A DNA stretch of 64,000 bases from Austropuccinia psidii (Eukaryota > Basidiomycota > Pucciniomycetes > Pucciniales > Sphaerophragmiaceae), in contig JALGQZ010000013.1 in assembly GCA_023105745.1 (NCBI GenBank), positions 27,948,105-28,012,104 on the forward strand, in the 5' to 3' direction. The notes beneath the pieces were generated by a model that ran no database searches, was not told the origin of the DNA, and was given only the letters and a program-made list of their open reading frames with translations. This document shows, in pieces, positions 1 through 10,538 of the stretch; positions within the stretch are counted from its first letter, which is position 1; the number at the start of each line of letters is the position of its first letter. A program made the position numbers and the translations under genes.

Positions 1-4
1 CGAT

Positions 5-730
5 GTGATTGCACCCAAACCATATGTTGCACCAACATCAAATTCGACCGATCCTCTTGGACTCAAACGGGGAGCAGTTGAATACCTTGCCTCCTGCTTG
101 AGTAAATCGAAGCAACGTGCAACCCAACTCAGCATTGAAGGTGGCGGGGCTGACAATGAGATATCCACAAAGCCGCACAAGAACCTGGAGGATCTAATGG
201 ATACAGTAATCCATTTGATGATTGCGTACAACATGGTACGTGCACATACAAAGGTCAAAGTTAATGGCATCAAAGGCAAACTCACAAACTCAAAAAAAAA
301 TGAGGCCATCAAAGATCTTTTGACGTGTCACAAGAATCTCGGAATAAATCGAATTTGCTATGGTATATTAGCGGCATTCTGTGCGGCGGGGGTTCGTGGT
401 TTGATGGTATGCTCAGATGACTGGAGAACAAGCTCAGTTAAAGGGGCTTTATCACTAATTGACATTTCCGCAAAACTTTCAGAGGGTAAAAATCTAGTGG
501 AGCCAGTGTGGCTACGTACTAATAAGTATATATGTGATTTACTGAATAAAAGTTTCTTCTCATCAGAGTCTTTTAACCCCGCTGTACCTCTTAGATTTGA
601 ATTTGCACGATGCTTAGTATTAGACTTTGGTGATGCCTGGGTGGCAAAACGCGGGCTTGGTTCAAGTGATGAGGTCACCTTGACGGTACCCAGGTCAGCT
701 AAACTCACAACCAGGATTGACCCGTTTTAG
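5..730 (+). CDS. Unknown protein, probably the 3' part of a gene cut by the window edge
   Basis: The frame is open from the first bases to a TAG at 728-730 and gives 241 residues. I do not recognise the family. The protein is mixed helical, with a Lys-rich middle (residues about 75-105) and a hydrophobic patch around residues 115-130 that is too short to call a membrane protein. The ATG at position 5 may be internal, because the true start and earlier exons could lie left of the window. It precedes the TET/JBP-like ORF on the same strand, and the base composition matches that transposon-rich block, so it may belong to the same mobile assemblage. That last point is inference only. Confidence 0.45.
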   Translation: MIAPKPYVAPTSNSTDPLGLKRGAVEYLASCLSKSKQRATQLSIEGGGADNEISTKPHKNLEDLMDTVIHLMIAYNMVRAHTKVKVNGIKGKLTNSKKNEAIKDLLTCHKNLGINRICYGILAAFCAAGVRGLMVCSDDWRTSSVKGALSLIDISAKLSEGKNLVEPVWLRTNKYICDLLNKSFFSSESFNPAVPLRFEFARCLVLDFGDAWVAKRGLGSSDEVTLTVPRSAKLTTRIDPF

Positions 731-1408
731 ATTAGCTTTGTACTAGATAGATTGTAATTGAATTTTGCAAAGTTATTTATGAATTTAATAATCATGACTT
801 CCTATCCTACTACTGCCCGGATGCCACAGTCTGAGTACCAATAGTAATTGTACGGCGGCATGCCTCCGTACATCATTGCAAAGACTCCGACAAGACGCAA
901 GCTTAGTCAGGCGATGTGCCCGGGAGTAGCACACGCGGGTGCATTGCGGGAAGTCGCGTTTATCACTTCCCGCCAGCCCATAATAGGCCAAATGTTCCTG
1001 TGTCTTTCAAGAGGACTAGGATAGCTAGGGATCCGCAGCAGGATGCATATTGCATTTGCGTGTGCTTGCAATATTCCAAATGGTTGGATTGGAAAGTGAT
1101 TGCATGGGAACATCAATGTGTAAAATTGAATAATGCACTATCCACTGCAATTTTCAGGTTCAGGTATTTGAGATCGTGAATTTGCCAAGGTCAGGCATGA
1201 GCTTTCTTTTTAGCCGCAATTAAAAAAGATTCATCCACCGCAATCCAATTTAGGTGATATGAAGAAATCAGTAATCATTTGGTTTCATTTCATTTGCTGC
1301 TGAAAGCATGCCATTCACGAAAAAAGGGAACTCGCGAGAAAGCGTTGGGCTGAGGAAGGAAAGTGTGAGTTACTCGCTTAATCTCAGTGTATTTATGCTT
1401 CCACATTT
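731..1408. other. Intergenic stretch before the dioxygenase, with one palindrome
   Basis: This stretch of about 680 bp carries the 24-bp palindrome at 849-872. Short ORFs overlap here in several frames, but none has a recognisable product. An upstream exon of the dioxygenase could lie around 1200-1400, but I cannot place its splice sites with confidence. Confidence 0.4.
849..872. repeat. Palindrome copy 1 (TGTWCG-type dyad)
   Basis: A 24-bp inverted repeat with 12-bp arms and one mismatch. The left arm is TGTACGGCGGCA and the right arm mirrors it. It contains CGG and CCG separated by 10 bp, the spacing used by some Zn2Cys6 activators. The same dyad occurs at 2745, 7573, 7713 and 13473. Confidence 0.85.
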
Positions 1409-2620
1409 ATGTGGCACCCTCATTGGGCCCCACGGAAGAACATTGGCTTTAGTCGGTTCAGATTGTGCCAATGTCATGTGGGCTCCAACAGGGAAGTCAA
1501 AGGATGTGTGCCGAAGAAAGCTCCTTGGCAGTATCTGATATCTTGTGTGCTTCAACACATAGTGATCCCTCAACCACTTGGGAATAGTAGCAGATCCCAA
1601 AAGACAAATGAGCGCAAAATGACCCAAATGAATAGGTTGTTTTCCTCCTCTCGCCCAACAGCACAAATATCAATGCCAGTATCAGCAAATATCACCCCAA
1701 GTGAAATTTGGAGGGTTGTGGATGTCAATCAGATCAAATGCATTCACTTTGGGCGTGTGGCAATTTTCTCTTCAACCGGATTACTCATTGCCCTTGTCGA
1801 ATTCCGACCATTCACAACAATGAGTGAAGTCGAGGTCAATCAATGGGATGAATTATCACAATTCCTATTTCGCGAAAAGAGATTCACCGACCCGATTGCA
1901 ACAAATGGAGCATTACTGGAGGGATTTATGTTCGCAATTGGGTGGCGCAAATGCAGCACCAAGAATGAACAATTTGGTCTGTATGGAAGTGTCGGGAAAA
2001 TTGAAAACGCAAAAGATGAATGGCAGAACCGAGGTCCCAATCTTAGCTCGGTGGGTTGCATTCTAGGTCAATCCTTACGATATGTTGGGGATAATTTATT
2101 TGAGAGGATTCAAAATTGCTACAATTCATTGGGGGTTCCGTCTTTTGATCAAGTCAACTATGAAGGCAATATTCCGGCAAATCAGGGTGCATTTGAGTTC
2201 GCTTCCGCACTCACTTTCACCATGAATGGATTCAAAAACGCACCTCATGTTGATAAGGATGCATTGCTGTATGCTTCGGGATGGTGGTTTCAAGCTGATA
2301 AGCGGACCGGCCAAATTCAAAGAGATGCGTCAAAGCGGTGTACAGGTGGAAAATTGATTTTCCCAAATGAGCATTTTTGGATTGATCTATCCGCATGTCA
2401 TGGGCTCATTCAGGTAGTGTGGGCCAGTAGTACATTTGTTCATTATACTGATCCAGCACAGGACAACGAAAGCACGACACTAGTGGGTATGTCCGCACAA
2501 TGCTCAAGCAGGTTAGCAAAAACAATGCGGCAAAAAAGCCATGGCTATTATGAGATTGCCGAGAGAGCGGGCTATCAAATCAGGGATGGTAATACAATCT
2601 CATGCCGATTCAAAGAATGA
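1409..2620 (+). CDS. TET/JBP-like 2-oxoglutarate/Fe(II)-dependent dioxygenase
   Basis: An open frame of 403 residues that ends at a TGA (2618-2620). The family oxidises methyl groups on 5-methylcytosine or thymine in DNA, using 2-oxoglutarate and Fe(II). The C-terminal half shows the expected order: the metal-binding HxD (PHVDKD, His280 and Asp282, codons at 2246-2254); a GWWF strand; a GGKLIF strand; a DLSACHGLIQVVW segment; the distal His345 (codon 2441-2443); and a following Arg368 suited to bind 2-oxoglutarate. The core starts near residue 90. The N-terminal 70 residues may be spurious, and in-frame ATGs at 1619 and 1628 are possible starts. Fungal TET/JBP genes are known to be multi-copy and transposon-linked. 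Here the gene lies between two copies of the palindrome family. Activity and substrate are not shown. Confidence 0.7.
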   Translation: MWHPHWAPRKNIGFSRFRLCQCHVGSNREVKGCVPKKAPWQYLISCVLQHIVIPQPLGNSSRSQKTNERKMTQMNRLFSSSRPTAQISMPVSANITPSEIWRVVDVNQIKCIHFGRVAIFSSTGLLIALVEFRPFTTMSEVEVNQWDELSQFLFREKRFTDPIATNGALLEGFMFAIGWRKCSTKNEQFGLYGSVGKIENAKDEWQNRGPNLSSVGCILGQSLRYVGDNLFERIQNCYNSLGVPSFDQVNYEGNIPANQGAFEFASALTFTMNGFKNAPHVDKDALLYASGWWFQADKRTGQIQRDASKRCTGGKLIFPNEHFWIDLSACHGLIQVVWASSTFVHYTDPAQDNESTTLVGMSAQCSSRLAKTMRQKSHGYYEIAERAGYQIRDGNTISCRFKE

Positions 2621-2744
2621 GGAGATTTGCATGTGTGTTGGGTAAGTAATGGTGGGGTAAGGCAGAGGACAATATACACGAGGATTGGATGGATTCTAGT
2701 GCGGGAGATGGGGTGTCTGACATGAAAAAGGGGTGAAGTGGATT

Positions 2745-2770
2745 ATGTACGGTGGCATGCCATCGTACAT
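2745..2770. repeat. Palindrome copy 2 (TGTWCG-type dyad)
   Basis: A 26-bp inverted repeat, arms ATGTACGGTGGCA and its near-exact complement, one mismatch. It lies 125 bp after the dioxygenase stop and directly before the 40-bp minisatellite. Confidence 0.85.
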
Positions 2771-2804
2771 CTGTCCTGGTTTGTTGCTATTGTCCAGGAT
2801 GCCA

Positions 2805-3320
2805 ATGCTTCACACGCGAATCCTCATGCTTGTGCAGGTTCTGACAATGCTAAAAGTTCCTTACGCCTATGCGGGGTTCCAACGCTACACACGCCAATCC
2901 TTGGGCCTGTGCAGGCTCCCGAAAATTTACACGCCAATCCTTACGCCTTTACAGGCTTTCGACGATTCACACGCCAATTCTTACGCTTGTGAAGCTTCCC
3001 CACAATGCTAAAATTTTCTTGGCCTGTGCAGGATCCCAAAAATTCACACGCCAATTCTTACGCCTGTGCAGGCTCCCAACAATTCACACGCCAATCCTTA
3101 TGCTTGTGAAGGGTCCCAAAAGTGCTAAGATTCCTTACACCTGTACAGGCTTCCGACGATTCACACGCCAATCCTTACGCATGGGAGGGTTGCCAACAAT
3201 GCTGACAAATTCTTATGCCTGTGCAGGCTCCCAAAAATTCACACGCCAATCCTTACGCCTGTGCAGCCTCCCGACAAGTCACATGCCAATCCTTACGCTT
3301 GTGAAGGTTCCAGACAATTT
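2805..3320. repeat. Imperfect minisatellite, about 40-bp unit
   Basis: About a dozen diverged tandem units contain TTCACACGCCAATCCTTACG followed by CCTGTGCAGGCTCCC. Some units carry an inserted ACAATGCTAAAA segment. The array starts about 35 bp after palindrome copy 2. The open frames across it are translations of the repeat and not genes. Short relatives of the core TTCACACGCC also appear near 7070 and 7300 and in the 17.2-kb block. Confidence 0.85.
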
Positions 3321-3742
3321 AAACAATTCAATACATGAGTAAGATTAATAGCGTGTGACCATAGGAAAGGCCATGTTTCACAAATCTGGACTGGATTGCT
3401 CACATACGGGAACCTCCCGCTTTTTTACAGTTAAGAATGGGTATGGCTCTAAACCATGGAAGAAGAAAATATAGGAGAGGATAACGGCAACTATTGGCGC
3501 ATTTTGAGAAAAAGAGGTTCACGAAAACAAATACTCACTCAAACTCTTGGTGGGGCACTTACAAAAATAATTCTCACGCAATCAGGGTTTTTGTCTAAGG
3601 AGGAAATAAGTAATTTTTACGTGAACAAAGAATGTAATAGAATTTGAACATAATAATAATTGATTACAAATGATAATTTATTTAAAAGAAAGTATTACAA
3701 ATGATAAAAAGTGGAAATAATGGGATTATTTTTTTTAAATTT
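3321..3742. other. Spacer with one small unsupported ORF
   Basis: No recognisable gene. A 63-residue plus-strand ORF (3456-3647) is charged and has no family resemblance I can name. The stretch marks the change from the minisatellite to the 3' end of the minus-strand Cys-cluster pseudogene. Confidence 0.35.
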
Positions 3743-5078
3743 TTATTTTTCGAGGAATTTGGAGACTATCCCGGTTATGTCCTCCTTTGGATAAGCCTCC
3801 AGTGCCTGGGCAAGGAGGCAGTTTAGTTTGTCCCGGTGCATCTCATTTCGATGAGTTGCATCCACAAAAGGAATCATGTGGAGCAAGCGACGATGCTCCA
3901 ACAAGATTCGGTTGATCGAATCGTGGACAATGGCTCGAGGAATCATTAGGGTTGGTCGCAGGTCGGTAAATTCCTGGCGAGCGTCATCGTGGGAATGAGA
4001 GGAGCTTGGCACCGGGGGGGAGGAGGTGTTGGGGTTCTCGGGGGCACTGGAAGGGATCTCTGGGGAGGGAACCGGGGCTGGAGTGGAGGGGGGGGAATGG
4101 AAGGGGAAGGTGGGCGAGTCGGGGATGGGGAATTGGGGATCCCACGGGCGTATCGTTGATGATGATTATTGAGCGAGGAGTGGCGGGACGATCTGGAGAC
4201 GGTCGAAGAAAAAATGAGGAAAAGTGGATATGGATCAAAGAGAAAGAAGGGGTGACTTACCATAAGCTTCCTCCGTGGATTGTGTAGGAGCCACCTCAGG
4301 TTCTGGCTCACGAGTCGTATCGTCCTCAGGTTGTTGGGACGTTGGACTTGGGCCAGGAATAGGTGGCTCTTTGGTTCGGGAGGGTTCTAAAAAAGGAGGA
4401 AGAGTCAGTTCACTCGACTCGAAAGTGAAAGTGAAAATGAAATGAAACTTTGGCTGCTTACTGCGGAATAATTCCTCAGACCATCGGGTGCCACTCGGGC
4501 CTGGAGTGGGTTGCCGGGGGGTTTGCTCGCGAGGCAAACTAGGAACGGGAGAGTCTTGTCGGGGGGGATTTGGGGGGTTTTGTTCTATGAGAAATGGAAA
4601 AAAGTCAGTATTATTGCGTGAAGAGAAATGAGATAAGGAGGAGAAAGAAAACTTACTTTGGCATTTGAATCCCATCGGTGACAAGACATGGTGACGATCA
4701 GCCCAAGCTCGAATGTCCTCTTGCCATTGCCATCCTTCATTGGCCGGATAATCACTTCGCTCCGGTCAAGGAGTGAAGTGACCATCGGATGGTGGCCTAG
4801 GAGGGGGAGGGGACAGGGCTAATCATCCAGAATCATTCCCGTTGGCCTGTTTGGGGGCCCGGCGTCCATTCACGCTCGGAAATGGTTTCATCATCGTCGA
4901 CCACAAAGGAGTCCTTGCAAGGGCATCTTGGGCGAGAACTCCTCTGGCCTCGTGGTCGGAAGGGGCGGACAATGAACGAACATTTCTTGTGTGCTTGTCG
5001 GCAAGCATCACAAGCGTTGTTCGTTGTCGAGGAATGAATGCAGGGGATACCCCGCTTGGTGCATAAAGTGCACGACAT
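3743..5078 (-). pseudogene. Repetitive Cys-cluster (Zn2Cys6-like) protein, broken
   Basis: The ATG is at 5078. The extreme N-terminus (residues 3-36) has cysteines in the pattern CX2CX6CX9CX2CX6C, the spacing of a Zn2Cys6 binuclear cluster, with Arg/Lys in the usual loop (ACDACRQAHKKC). A basic RPRGQRSSRP patch follows. After residue 81 a TGA (about 4833) stops the frame where the family continues, and a short deletion shifts it. Later segments are still readable: MVTSLLDRSEV from 4785, a Pro-rich piece from about 4600, EPEPEVAP near 4320, a Pro-rich piece 4235-3984 and a helical C-terminus 4012-3743. Intron-like GTAAG...TTTAG borders separate them near 4655, 4470 and 4255. I recognise it as a multi-copy A. 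psidii family. Its function is unknown; a DNA-binding role is inferred from the cluster only. Confidence 0.65.
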
Positions 5079-5660
5079 CTAAAAACAAAAAAATTGGGGT
5101 TAGTAACTGAATAGAAAGTAAGCAATCAAGAAAGAAAAGGATGATGTACGATGAATTATATAAATTTAAAACGGAATCAAATTACAAACGCTCTAGTCGG
5201 AAGTTTTTAAAAGTCTGGAAGGAAATCGTGAAGAAAGAAAAATATTAATATCGGTACATAATGTTGACAAAAGTTAAAAAAAGAGGTAACGCACGAGGTG
5301 GATAGAAGGGAGGTTCTGAACGGATCAGAAGAATAAACAAACAGGCAAAAGGAAGGGAAGTGGGTTTAGTGGAGTGCGAAAGACAAAAATAGAAAGGCAG
5401 GAAGACGAAGGGGAATACGCACAAGAAGGACAAACGTGGGTGAGGTTGAACAAAGTGGAGCGGGTGAGAAAGAAAGTGAAGTGCGTGTCGGGTGAAGATG
5501 GTCTTTTATACCATGGTGAAGCTGAGACGATCTCAGCAGTTGCAGCACCCGCAAAAGTCTCAGCTTCAAGGCGTGTGGGCAAAATTGAAGCTGAGTCTCA
5601 GCGAATGCTGCAACTGAGAAGTGAAATGCTCGCGTGAGGCAGAAGAACAATGGGGGTCTG
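5079..5660. repeat. Spacer with nested inverted repeats built on AGCTGAG
   Basis: Mostly purine-rich non-coding sequence. Between about 5518 and 5625 several inverted repeats are nested: TCTCAGCTTCAA pairs with TTGAAGCTGAG, CAGTTGCAGCA pairs with TGCTGCAACTG, and CTGAGACGATCTCAG is a self-dyad. No coding potential is convincing. Confidence 0.6.
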
Positions 5661-5993
5661 GCTGAGTATTGCAATTTATTGAATTGTCAAGCTGAGTCAA
5701 ATCCCCTTTGTTTCCTTAAATTGCCACCCGATCACCCAGGAGGGTGGTCGTGAGGCCCTTATTGATTGTGCATTGTGGGTGCAATGCACAAGTGACCGCG
5801 GCAAGATCACCGGCCTTATGGCCTGGTGATAGTCTTTGAACAAAGGGGGGGGCTGTAAGACAAGTGAATACATCGTGAGCTTGCCTCGACCCATTGCTCA
5901 GGTTTGCTTTTGGGTCATAATTGAAATGCTCAGTGGCTGAACATTTTAATTGCACAGTAATTGAACAATTGATATAACAATATCAAATGCACC
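5661..5993. repeat. Tandem duplication, copy 1 (333 bp)
   Basis: Begins GCTGAGTATTGCAATTTATT and is followed directly by a second copy. Shared landmarks are a GGAGGGTGGTCGTGAGGCCC block, AACAAAGGGGGGGGCTGTAA and a TGCTCAGTGGCTGAACATTTTAAT block. Differences are mostly single bases. Confidence 0.9.
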
Positions 5994-6366
5994 GCTGAGT
6001 ATTGCAATTTATTAAATTTTCAAGCTGAGTCAAATCCCCTTTCTTTCCTTAAATAGCCACCCAATCACCCGGGAGGGTGGTCGTGAGGCCCTTGTTGAAT
6101 GTGCATTGTGGGTGGAATGCACAAGTGACCCATGCAGAAATGCACCCGGTGCATTTGGTCACAAGTGACCGTGGCAATATTACCAGCCGTATGGCCTGGT
6201 AATAGTATGTGAACAAAGGGGGGGGCTGTAACACAAGTGAATACAGCGTGAGCTTGCCTCCACCCATTGCTCAGGTTTGCTTTCGGGTCATAATTGAAAT
6301 GCTCAGTGGCTGAACATTTTAATGGCACAGTGATTGAACTATTGATATAAAAATATCAAATGCACC
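5994..6366. repeat. Tandem duplication, copy 2 (373 bp)
   Basis: The second copy of the block that starts at 5661. It is about 40 bp longer because of an internal repeat around CACAAGTGACC (about 6120-6165). The reverse-strand ORFs in both copies are reading-frame shadows and differ in length by the indel. Confidence 0.9.
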
Positions 6367-7560
6367 ATGCTGAGCCATTGCTCAGTCATTTTTGTATGCC
6401 CACAATCTGAGCATTTGGCACAGAATCGGGTGACATTTCAGCCAGCTGCAGCATTTCACACGCTTTGGTGAAGTGCTCCAAACTGAGCCTTCCAATGAAC
6501 TATTGCAAAAATAGTTCATTCCATGGCTTTACTGAGCACTTTCACACGGTGCTTTTGACCATGATATGCTCAGCTTGCGTGTGCAAATCGGGTCAAACGC
6601 AATGCTGAGCATGTGGCACATGAGCTACATATATGCAAACAATCGGAAGGTGCATGCACATTCGCTATATGCATGCAGGCTCAAGTAGTATAACACCTTC
6701 CTGATCTGTACAGCCAACACTGTAGTACGCAGTACACCTGTGTAAATGTATGCTGCGGGGCAGAGCAAAAGCTGTTCAGCAATGTAACATGAAAATCACG
6801 TCAAGCCATTGAGTCATATATCTCAACTGCATCCCTTTGGTGCACCTTTTTGCAGAGCTCTGCCTAACAATGGCATAGACGCGGGTGTAATCCGAGTTAA
6901 TGAAAGTGGGTCATAATGGGATGACTTATTATTTGGGTAATACACAAACAGTGGATTCACTCCGGTGCCATTGTCGGGGCCAACAATGACTGGCCCTGCT
7001 TGTTCATTGCGCGTGCTCATTGTCGGGCAGCCACACGCTTTCATACGCACCCCCCAATGGGTCATACACAGGCAACTTTCACACGCCTGGAAGACATTTT
7101 ACTGCCAGTGTTCCGACTGGCTAGTTTCTTGGTCAGGTGGTCAGCTTGACTGCAGACGCTCACCTGCTTGCGCATGGAAACCTGAGGCCAATCAGTGTGG
7201 ATTTGCTTCAGCCTCATCCACATCAGAATAATCCCAACCTATGATTGCTGAGGCTGGTTATGTTTGCGTGGGTATCTCCCACCGCGGGTAATTTTCTTCA
7301 CGTTCTCACACGCCCCGCGCAAGTTGTGGCACCTGGCTTGCAGCCAGAAATTCCCTTGGGTGGGTGGCCTCTTTCTCCGGAGTTTTGTACACGCGTGAGG
7401 CAAAGACCGTGATCCCAATCTCTGGGGAATAGTAGCCTCCTCAAACGCAATAGGGGTGAATGTAGATGTGGATCATGCCTCACGGTCGGTGCCCCGTTTG
7501 ATCATGCCACACTTCCCCCCCTGAAGCCTAGTTGGAATCAGTCATCAAAAACCTTCACGC
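6367..7560. other. CTGAG/CTCAG-rich and CACACGCC-bearing non-coding block
   Basis: No gene is supported. The CTGAG/CTCAG motif continues to about 6610. A hairpin sits at 6494-6520 (arms AATGAACTATT, loop GCAAA). Short repeats such as GATCATGCC (near 7470 and 7500) and TTCACACGCC follow. The stretch resembles subterminal repeat regions of DNA transposons but I could not find paired ends. Confidence 0.45.
6494..6520. repeat. Perfect 11-bp-arm hairpin
   Basis: Arms AATGAACTATT (6494-6504) and AATAGTTCATT (6510-6520) enclose a 5-base loop. It is not followed by a T run and is unlikely to be a terminator. Confidence 0.8.
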
Positions 7561-7572
7561 AAAACCAAAGTC

Positions 7573-7598
7573 ATGTTTGGTGGCACGCCACCGAACAT
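7573..7598. repeat. Palindrome copy 3 (TGTWCG-type dyad)
   Basis: A 26-bp dyad with arms ATGTTTGGTGGCA and CGCCACCGAACAT, two mismatches. It lies 140 bp before copy 4; both precede the SNF2 gene. Confidence 0.8.
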
Positions 7599-7712
7599 AT
7601 CTCACCCGCCCACACACAAACATCCCCACAGTGAGATTGCCCTTTGAAACGGCCAACATTGCCCAGTAGGTCCCTGTGCTACAATTAACCTGGGGAAGAT
7701 ATATATGCATCC

Positions 7713-7738
7713 ATGTTCGCTGTCACACCAGCGAACAT
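7713..7738. repeat. Palindrome copy 4 (TGTWCG-type dyad)
   Basis: A 26-bp dyad with perfect 10-bp arms (ATGTTCGCTG and CAGCGAACAT) around a 6-bp centre. It starts 392 bp before the ATG of the SNF2 gene at 8105, close to the spacing seen before the transposase. Confidence 0.85.
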
Positions 7739-8104
7739 GACTGCATGCCTCTGATATGCCCTCCACAATAAGTTGCTACAACCCACCCAATTTCGGATAT
7801 GCTAATGTCAACCTTGTTCCACCAAGGGTTTTGTACCTTGCTGCAGATCCAGCAGTCATATCGGTGCACCCACATTTTGGCCACCTTGCCTTGATATATG
7901 CCCCAAATCGGATATGAAAATTATGAGCCCAAGAGGCCCATCCCCATCAAGACCATGCACGTAACCACAGGCCATCCCCCCTTGACCCCATTGCTGCCTC
8001 TCATATAAGTTCCCCATCTGCGCCTATTTGTCTTCATTCCGTTTAGCTAACCCCTCCCGATCATATAATTTCCAACTGTCCCCAAATAATTTAAAATAGC
8101 CATC

Positions 8105-10538
8105 ATGTCAACCCCTTCACAACCACTTTGCATTGGGATGATTAATATTTGTATTCCAATAAATAGTGATATAGCCTTAAATCCTGAGAATTCCCACTTA
8201 GCTTCTTGGATTATCATATGGCACAATCAACACAACATATTTGTTTATCTCCCCAATCACCAGCGTGCTATTGGCTCTCTACCTGCAACCCTTTCCAAAA
8301 CGTTGATACCATTCCTTGGGGCACCAAAACCTTTCATGCACTGTGGTCCTGGTGGGGCATGGATTGAAAATTGCCAATCCAATCCTACTCAAATATTATT
8401 CATTGAGGGAGTATTTATGACTGATGCAAATGATCCCTCCTCATCTCAGAAACCCAATCTAGCATTGATGTTCTTCACATGGTATCCAACCCTTTTATTC
8501 ATAATGGAAAGCTTTTGAACACAAGATTTCAAGCTTGAAATGCCCAAAGAATATGACTGTAATACTCATAGTCAATGTCAACTTTTTACTCCATCATTTC
8601 CCGCTTCAAACTCAACGCAAGCTTCATATCCTGCTGTTTCATCATTGATTTCCAAGCAAAAACTGATACAATTACCCAGTGGATCAGACCTCCCCATGAT
8701 GACCCCGCCCCATGCCATTATTCAAACCCCCCTCCTCCCTCATCAAAAGACTGGACTAGCTTTTCTCTGGGATCGAGAAATCCCCAATGGCCAATCAGCC
8801 CGTAACCTTTGGGCCACCTCACCCCCAGGATCCACTTTCAATGCCAGGCACATCATTACAAACAAGGTTGTTAGCTCATTTGAATCCCTTTCGACCAATA
8901 CCCCTCTTGGAGGACTGCTTGCGGATGATATGGGTTTAGGTAAAACCATTCAGGCCATTGCTCTAATTGGTACCTCCAAGGAGCGGATGATTGCAAACCC
9001 CCATCGCTCCACGCCCACCATGATCATCTGCCCCCCTCGCTTAATTACCAACTGGCAATCAGAAATATCCAAGCATGCTCAGGCTGGAGCGCTGCATTCC
9101 AAAATCTACCATGGTCCCACTCGTCACTCATTATCCAAAGACAACATCTTAAAATATGATATCATCATCACTTCTTACAATACTATCACCCAAGAATTTA
9201 AGCAAACCAATACCTCTACATCATTCATTTTTCAAATCAATTGGCATTGTATAATTTTGGATGAAGCACAGTGAGTGTCTGATCTTAAATGATTCAAATT
9301 ACCTTTTATATCCAATAACCCTTGCCCCATCTTATAGTTATATTCGCTCTCAATACACTGCCACTCACCGTGCCATTAATAGCCTCCTTTCATCCTGCTG
9401 AATATGTTTAACGGGCACACCTATTCACAACACCATTTATGACCTTTTGGGCATAATATCATTCATCACTCAACCCCAGAGCGCCGATCAAGATAACTGG
9501 TCACCATTCATCCTGAGTAGTCTTTCCAAAGGTTGCAATGATATCTTGCATTTGGCATTGCGGCATTTAAGTTTGCGCCGCACCAAAACCACACATCTCG
9601 AATCCCTCCCCACTATTAGCCATCATTATGAGCTGCTCCCACTCAACCCGACCATGCAGCAAGAATATTCCATATTATATGAAGAATTCCTATCATCCAA
9701 AAGCAAAGGACCAGGAGAATTTTTCAGAAATATTAATAAGCTGCGAATATGTTGTAACCATCACATCATGCTTAACACAATTGCGGAGGCGGATTTGGAA
9801 GACCCCGAGGGCAGGAGCACTCAGGATAACTCGCCAACAATCACACAAACTATTGTGGATGTCGAAACATGCATGATGAGTAGTAAAATTGCACACCTCC
9901 TACAAAGCTTAATGAAGAACAAACAAACAAGGTGTGGTCCAACCAAATTGGTGGTTTACTCCCAATGGACCCAATTTCTAGATTTGTGCGTTAATTGTAA
10001 TATGCATCCATTACCAATTGAATCCATCTGACTTTTTCACATTGTAGAATTGGTATTGCCCTTGCCCATCACTCTATCCTTTCAGCACGAATTGATGGAA
10101 CAATTACAGCACGAGCACAGGAGAAGGCACTGGAGAATTTCTTCAATAATCCTGAATGTGAAGTACTGATTGCATCCATTGCCGCAGCTGGAACTGGCCT
10201 CAATATAACTTGTGCTACTACGGTCTATTTAATGGTGAGGGGACCCCCAAAATTCTGCCCTGATTTGCGGCCCCTGACATCCACATTTCCAGGAGCCCAA
10301 TTGGAACCCAGCCATTGAGGCTCAGGCTGTTGATCGACTCCATCGTATTGGCCAACAACAACCTGTAAAGGTCATCCACTATATCACTCCTCATTCAGTT
10401 GAGGTCAACATGCGGAAGGTACCGTTCAAGATCATCTTTGACCCTAATTGTATTGCTATTCTAAAATCCTTCCTTATGGAAATGCCATTTTCCAAACACC
10501 AATAGGTCCAAGAAAAGAAAAAATCATTAACTGCGTGA
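8105..10538 (+). pseudogene. SNF2-family (Rad5/Rad16-like) helicase of a repetitive family, nonsense-interrupted
   Basis: Five exons fit: 8105-9270, 9338-9985, 10048-10234, 10293-10418 and 10506-10538, with GT-AG introns of about 58-87 bp. All SNF2 motifs are readable: motif I GLLADDMGLGKT (residues about 269-280), Ia PPRLITNW, II DEAH across the first splice, III CLTGTP, V ASIAAAGTGLNIT and VI QAVDRLHRIGQQ. No RING finger is seen, unlike Rad5/Rad16. Two in-frame TGA codons break it, at 8516-8518 and at 9399-9401 just before motif III. The family would be an ATP-driven nucleosome or DNA translocase. Its position among transposon genes and its copy number in the genome (from memory) point to a mobile-element cargo and not a host repair gene. 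The start at 8105 gives the longest frame. Confidence 0.75.

Noticed and set aside
2733..3342. Three overlapping ORFs with repeated THANPYA / FTRQSLRL text
   Set aside because: They are translations of the 40-bp minisatellite in different frames. The unit is not a multiple of 3 and indels between units are not frame-preserving.
6965..7231. 88-aa ORF with Trp and Cys
   Set aside because: No family resemblance, no splice context, and it lies in a repeat-rich non-coding block.
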